Assembly: GCF_024294805.1 (NCBI RefSeq)
Contig: NZ_JANCLU010000011.1
Coordinates: forward strand, 96,894 to 160,893
DNA length: 64,000 bases
Direction: 5' to 3'
Source of the DNA: Alsobacter ponti
GTDB taxonomy: Bacteria > Pseudomonadota > Alphaproteobacteria > Rhizobiales > Beijerinckiaceae
Shown here: piece after piece, positions 62,101 to 64,000 of the stretch
How the letters are laid out: each line of letters starts with the position of its first letter
How positions within the stretch are numbered: the stretch's first letter is position 1
The notes under the pieces: generated by a model
Seen by the model: only the letters and a program-made list of their open reading frames with translations
The model's database searches: none
What the model was told of the DNA's origin: nothing
Made by a program: the position numbers and the translations under genes

Positions 62101-63850
62101 CCCTGCCCTCGACGCCGTCGTCAACACGGTGTTCCAGACGACCTCGTTCGACGCCACGACGCTGACCTTCTCGTTCAACGTCACCGACCCGTCCGTCACC
62201 GGGCTGAGCCTCAACGTGGTGTTTGGCTCCGACGAATATCCCGAGTGGGTCGACGCCTTCGTGGATATCGCCGTGGTTCTCGTGAACGGCGTCAACGTCG
62301 CCTATTTCGGCGGCGATCCGACGGCGCCGCTGAGCGTCATCGGCTCCAACCTGTCGGCGCAATATTTCCTCGACAACACCGGCAACCTGACGACGCCGAG
62401 CTTTGGCGGCGAGGCCATCCCGGGTCAGCCCAGCACGCTTCCCATCGAGTATGACGGCGTCAGCCGGCCGCTGACGATCTACGCTCCCGTCCATTACGGG
62501 ATGAACACGATCGAGATCGGCATCGCCGACACGGGGGACCACGTCTATGACAGCGGCCTGTTCGTTTCCGGCCTGAAGACGACGACGACGTCGGTGTCGG
62601 GTGTCGTCCTGGACGTGCCCTGCACCGATGGCGCGGATGACGTCGTCGGCACGGCGGCCAGCGAATCGTTCGACGCCCGCGGCGGCGACGACGTCGTCAT
62701 GGCCGGCGGCGGCAACGACGTCGTGCTCGGCGGCGCCGGCGACGACGACCTCTCGGGGGGCGACGGCAACGACTTTGTCGATGGCGGCCAGGGCGGCAAT
62801 ACGCTGCGCGGCGATGCAGGCGACGACATCATCCAGCACGCAAACGGAGCGCTGGACTGGATCGACGGCGGCGACGGCTTCGACATGCTGCGCCTCGACG
62901 AGACCGGCGCGACCGCGGCGGCCCGGATCGCCGTGACCGCCCAAACCTTCACGCTGGCCGACGGTACGGTGGTCGCCGGGGTCGAAGCCCTGGCGTTCAA
63001 GGGGGGAGCGGGGAACGACACGGTGACCGGCGGCGCGGGCGCGGACAGTCTCGACGGCGGCCAGGGCGATGACGTGCTCACGGGCGGCGGAGGCGACGAC
63101 CAGATCACCGGGGGTCTCGGCACGGACACCGCCGTCTACGAGGGTATCGCCTCCAACTACAGCGTCACCGTCATTGGCGAGGCGCTCTATCGGGTCACCG
63201 ACTTGCGCGCGGGCGCAACCGACGGCTCGGACGTTCTCAGCGGCATCGAGAACCTGTCGTTCGCCGACGGCCTCGTCGCACTGGCCGGCCAGGTCGCCGC
63301 CGGCGTGACGGTGACCGGCACCGCGAACGACGACTGGATCAGCGCGCTCCAGGCGCCGGCTGGCCAGCCGCTGCTGACCGACAACGGCGATAGCGTCTCG
63401 GGGATGGACGGCGACGACCACATCCAGGGCGGCGCCGGCGCGGATCGGCTCGAGGGAGGTGACGGCAACGACTTCGTCAAGGGAGGCGCCGGCGACGATT
63501 GGATCTCTGGCGGCGCCGGGCACGACGAACTCACCGGCGGCGGCGGCGCGGATCGCTTCGTGTTCACCAGTCTCGGCGATTCCACGCCGACCAGCCATGA
63601 CGACGTGCTGGACTTCAGCCAGGCCGAGGGTGACCGCATCGATCTGAGCGGCCTCGATGCGATCGCCGGCTCGCCGGGCAGCGCGTTCACGTTCGTGGCC
63701 ACGCTCAGCGGGGTGGCCGGCGAGCTCGCCGCCATGGTGTCGGGCGATGGCTATCTCGTCCAGGGCGACATCGACGGCGATGGAAAGGCCGACTTCGTGC
63801 TGCAGGTCGACACGCACGCGGCCCTGACGGCGGCCGATTTCGTCTTGTGA
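59123..63850 (+). CDS. Large RTX-type secreted repeat protein with choice-of-anchor L domain
   Basis: 1575 residues from ATG 59123 (start uncertain within the first 60 codons). No signal peptide. Residues about 30-350 hold three or four repeats of about 110 residues marked by GxxLSDGxGHxFTA and TAWSLSxL. Two or three VCBS/cadherin-like repeats (about 460-830) follow. Next comes a choice-of-anchor L domain (about 895-1145, with NVVFGSDEYPEW), then two RTX blocks of GGxGxDxLx nonapeptides (about 1165-1210 and 1280-1330, and again near 1430-1480). The C-terminus, ending LTAADFVL, fits a type I secretion signal. Probably a calcium-folded surface or biofilm adhesin. No type I exporter is in the window. 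Confidence 0.9.
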   Translation: MTRKERALGKPTSSDKITWSSTQTTVEGNTLLLAPITGVWTKLQLSGIPVGATLSDGLGHTFTATLGQTSVDITAWSLSTLSLAIVSDTNFKLVASTGSGVSATDSIVVNPFAPELQWGPTSQGLEGQPIAIGDLSVFARALPGDANTIKSVVISGIPLGVTLSDGAGHSFTATNKVKSIDVTAWSLSGLTAKTQSDVNFSLTVTATERDAEGNTASSTATKAVIVAPLAASVNWDAAPSAGVEGSPIALGALSVTLNKLAADTAHTLKALVIDSIPVGAVLADGAGHSFTAAVGLTAANVAGWSLSTLTITPPGPADFTLRVTAIEADAQGDTTSTTATEAVDVRPLAPVLSTVDAAGEAGVAITLDISSALSGLGAQQASVSSLVLAGLPQGATLSDGTHSVTVDGTHPAVDIAGWALGQLTVIAPAAGHWALTLSGAVTDIDGDQASAVAPLTLTATPPADHAPTLVASVPDAVLVEAGVAADGGTVAGVTQSIAHLIKADADTAAIYDTQGWTQNADGSWSKAGLYGVATLDVANDTLTYHLDDRAAATDRLAAGQSVTEAFTVNVSETGGPLTTSADVVFTVTGSNDAPAFTSAVVDAAVFDTAGADVPADLTGVCATSDPEQDAVSLALAAGQSGLGQLGTFTVDATGRWSFVWKAGAVDALAAGATATDNFVVEASDGHGGTATQTFTFRATGANDTPLLSSAPVDLQLTDTAANDWFAQVVGSFAAVDADGQVLSFALAAGQSGVGAFGSLAVDPSGAWLYTPTPGAVDALAAGVVATDNFLIKVDDGQGGVATQAFTVTVTGADDAPVFLGSGLSVVPEKGLFAAHLDAYDPEGAPISYTLGGPDAGLFSIDGNMLVFKTAPDLAVDPTSYAVEVTASDGATATTLPLSINLTPATGGVFTVVDPANSAAAAAAVIAAVLGSQPGVVADPASFQMVAGASSVMTYDGSLTQLGIGPGLLITSGTTPGTSNSQGYFGVDNGMVGDPALDAVVNTVFQTTSFDATTLTFSFNVTDPSVTGLSLNVVFGSDEYPEWVDAFVDIAVVLVNGVNVAYFGGDPTAPLSVIGSNLSAQYFLDNTGNLTTPSFGGEAIPGQPSTLPIEYDGVSRPLTIYAPVHYGMNTIEIGIADTGDHVYDSGLFVSGLKTTTTSVSGVVLDVPCTDGADDVVGTAASESFDARGGDDVVMAGGGNDVVLGGAGDDDLSGGDGNDFVDGGQGGNTLRGDAGDDIIQHANGALDWIDGGDGFDMLRLDETGATAAARIAVTAQTFTLADGTVVAGVEALAFKGGAGNDTVTGGAGADSLDGGQGDDVLTGGGGDDQITGGLGTDTAVYEGIASNYSVTVIGEALYRVTDLRAGATDGSDVLSGIENLSFADGLVALAGQVAAGVTVTGTANDDWISALQAPAGQPLLTDNGDSVSGMDGDDHIQGGAGADRLEGGDGNDFVKGGAGDDWISGGAGHDELTGGGGADRFVFTSLGDSTPTSHDDVLDFSQAEGDRIDLSGLDAIAGSPGSAFTFVATLSGVAGELAAMVSGDGYLVQGDIDGDGKADFVLQVDTHAALTAADFVL

Positions 63851-63923
63851 CGATCGCCCTGGGGCAGCGTCCCAAACCCGCAGTTCGAGTCGGCTCGGGC
63901 GCGCCTCGACACTGGTTTGATGC

Positions 63924-64000
63924 CTAGGTGTCGTTTCCAAAGAGGTTGTTCAGCCTCTGCCATGGGCTGAGGCCTCCGATTCCGGCGTGGGGTCTGGTTG
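63924..64000 (-). CDS. 3' end of an IS481-like transposase, rest outside window
   Basis: The reverse strand from 64000 to the stop TAG at 63924-63926 reads RPHAGIGGLSPWQRLNN and then LFGNDT, the usual C-terminal end of IS481-type DDE transposases. Only about 24 codons are visible, so the state of the element cannot be judged. It indicates an insertion sequence right beside the large adhesin gene. Confidence 0.72.
   Translation of the reverse strand, partial: TRPHAGIGGLSPWQRLNNLFGNDT

Noticed and set aside
60725-63940. 1071-codon open frame antisense to the RTX protein
   Set aside because: Mirror image of the repetitive sense gene; composition is low-complexity Arg/Val/Gly with no domain.

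Overview
The window is GC-rich DNA from the chromosome of an alphaproteobacterium, most likely a Rhizobiales-type organism. The indications are the high GC, OpgH, BA14K, DUF2177, DUF1295 and DUF2254 proteins, a LOV-LuxR photoreceptor and a 3-hydroxybutyrate gene module. No rRNA and no CRISPR array were seen. All family assignments rest on motifs read from the translated sequence, without database searches.

Bases 1-2008 hold the 3' part of opgH and a complete tRNA-Lys(TTT). The 3' part of that tRNA is repeated exactly (49 bp) at 16925-16973. Between the copies lies a 15-kb integrated element with a tyrosine recombinase next to attR, an excisionase-like protein, a RepA-type ATPase, a RuvC-like nuclease, a serine recombinase, small and large terminase and a tape measure protein. 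No portal, capsid, head-protease or lysis gene is recognisable. It is either a decayed prophage or a satellite-like element that keeps packaging functions. It also carries a lone receiver domain, an AT-rich unknown gene, a multi-TM protein and a cluster of short repeats that looks like iterons.

Bases 17084-28014 hold the most unusual locus: a leftward gene series of AraC-type regulator, patatin, acetoacetate decarboxylase, 3-hydroxybutyrate dehydrogenase, double CMD-domain protein, glycyl radical enzyme, SDR, phosphofructokinase-like protein lacking canonical catalytic residues, glycyl-radical activase and a membrane protein. The first part can convert 3-hydroxybutyrate to acetoacetate and acetone. 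The second is an uncharacterised glycyl-radical pathway of unknown substrate.

Bases 28289-32521 hold small secreted proteins, a GFA-family protein and katG. Bases 32693-44800 form a peptide uptake and degradation region: a five-gene oligopeptide ABC transporter, an M32 carboxypeptidase, a GntR regulator, an SDR, an M20 peptidase, a PanE-like reductase and a creatininase-family amidohydrolase. Bases 44975-49216 pair a blue-light LOV-LuxR regulator with DUF2177, DUF1295, an amine-oxidase-like flavoprotein and DUF1365, a set I associate with photo-oxidative membrane-lipid responses. Bases 49226-58942 contain a P1 peptidase, a cytochrome c, a probable gene remnant, an SbmA-type ABC transporter, a DUF2254 protein, and a Spy-like protein next to a two-component system whose response regulator appears to start with ATT. 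The window ends with a 1575-residue RTX-type secreted protein and the 3' end of an IS481-like transposase.
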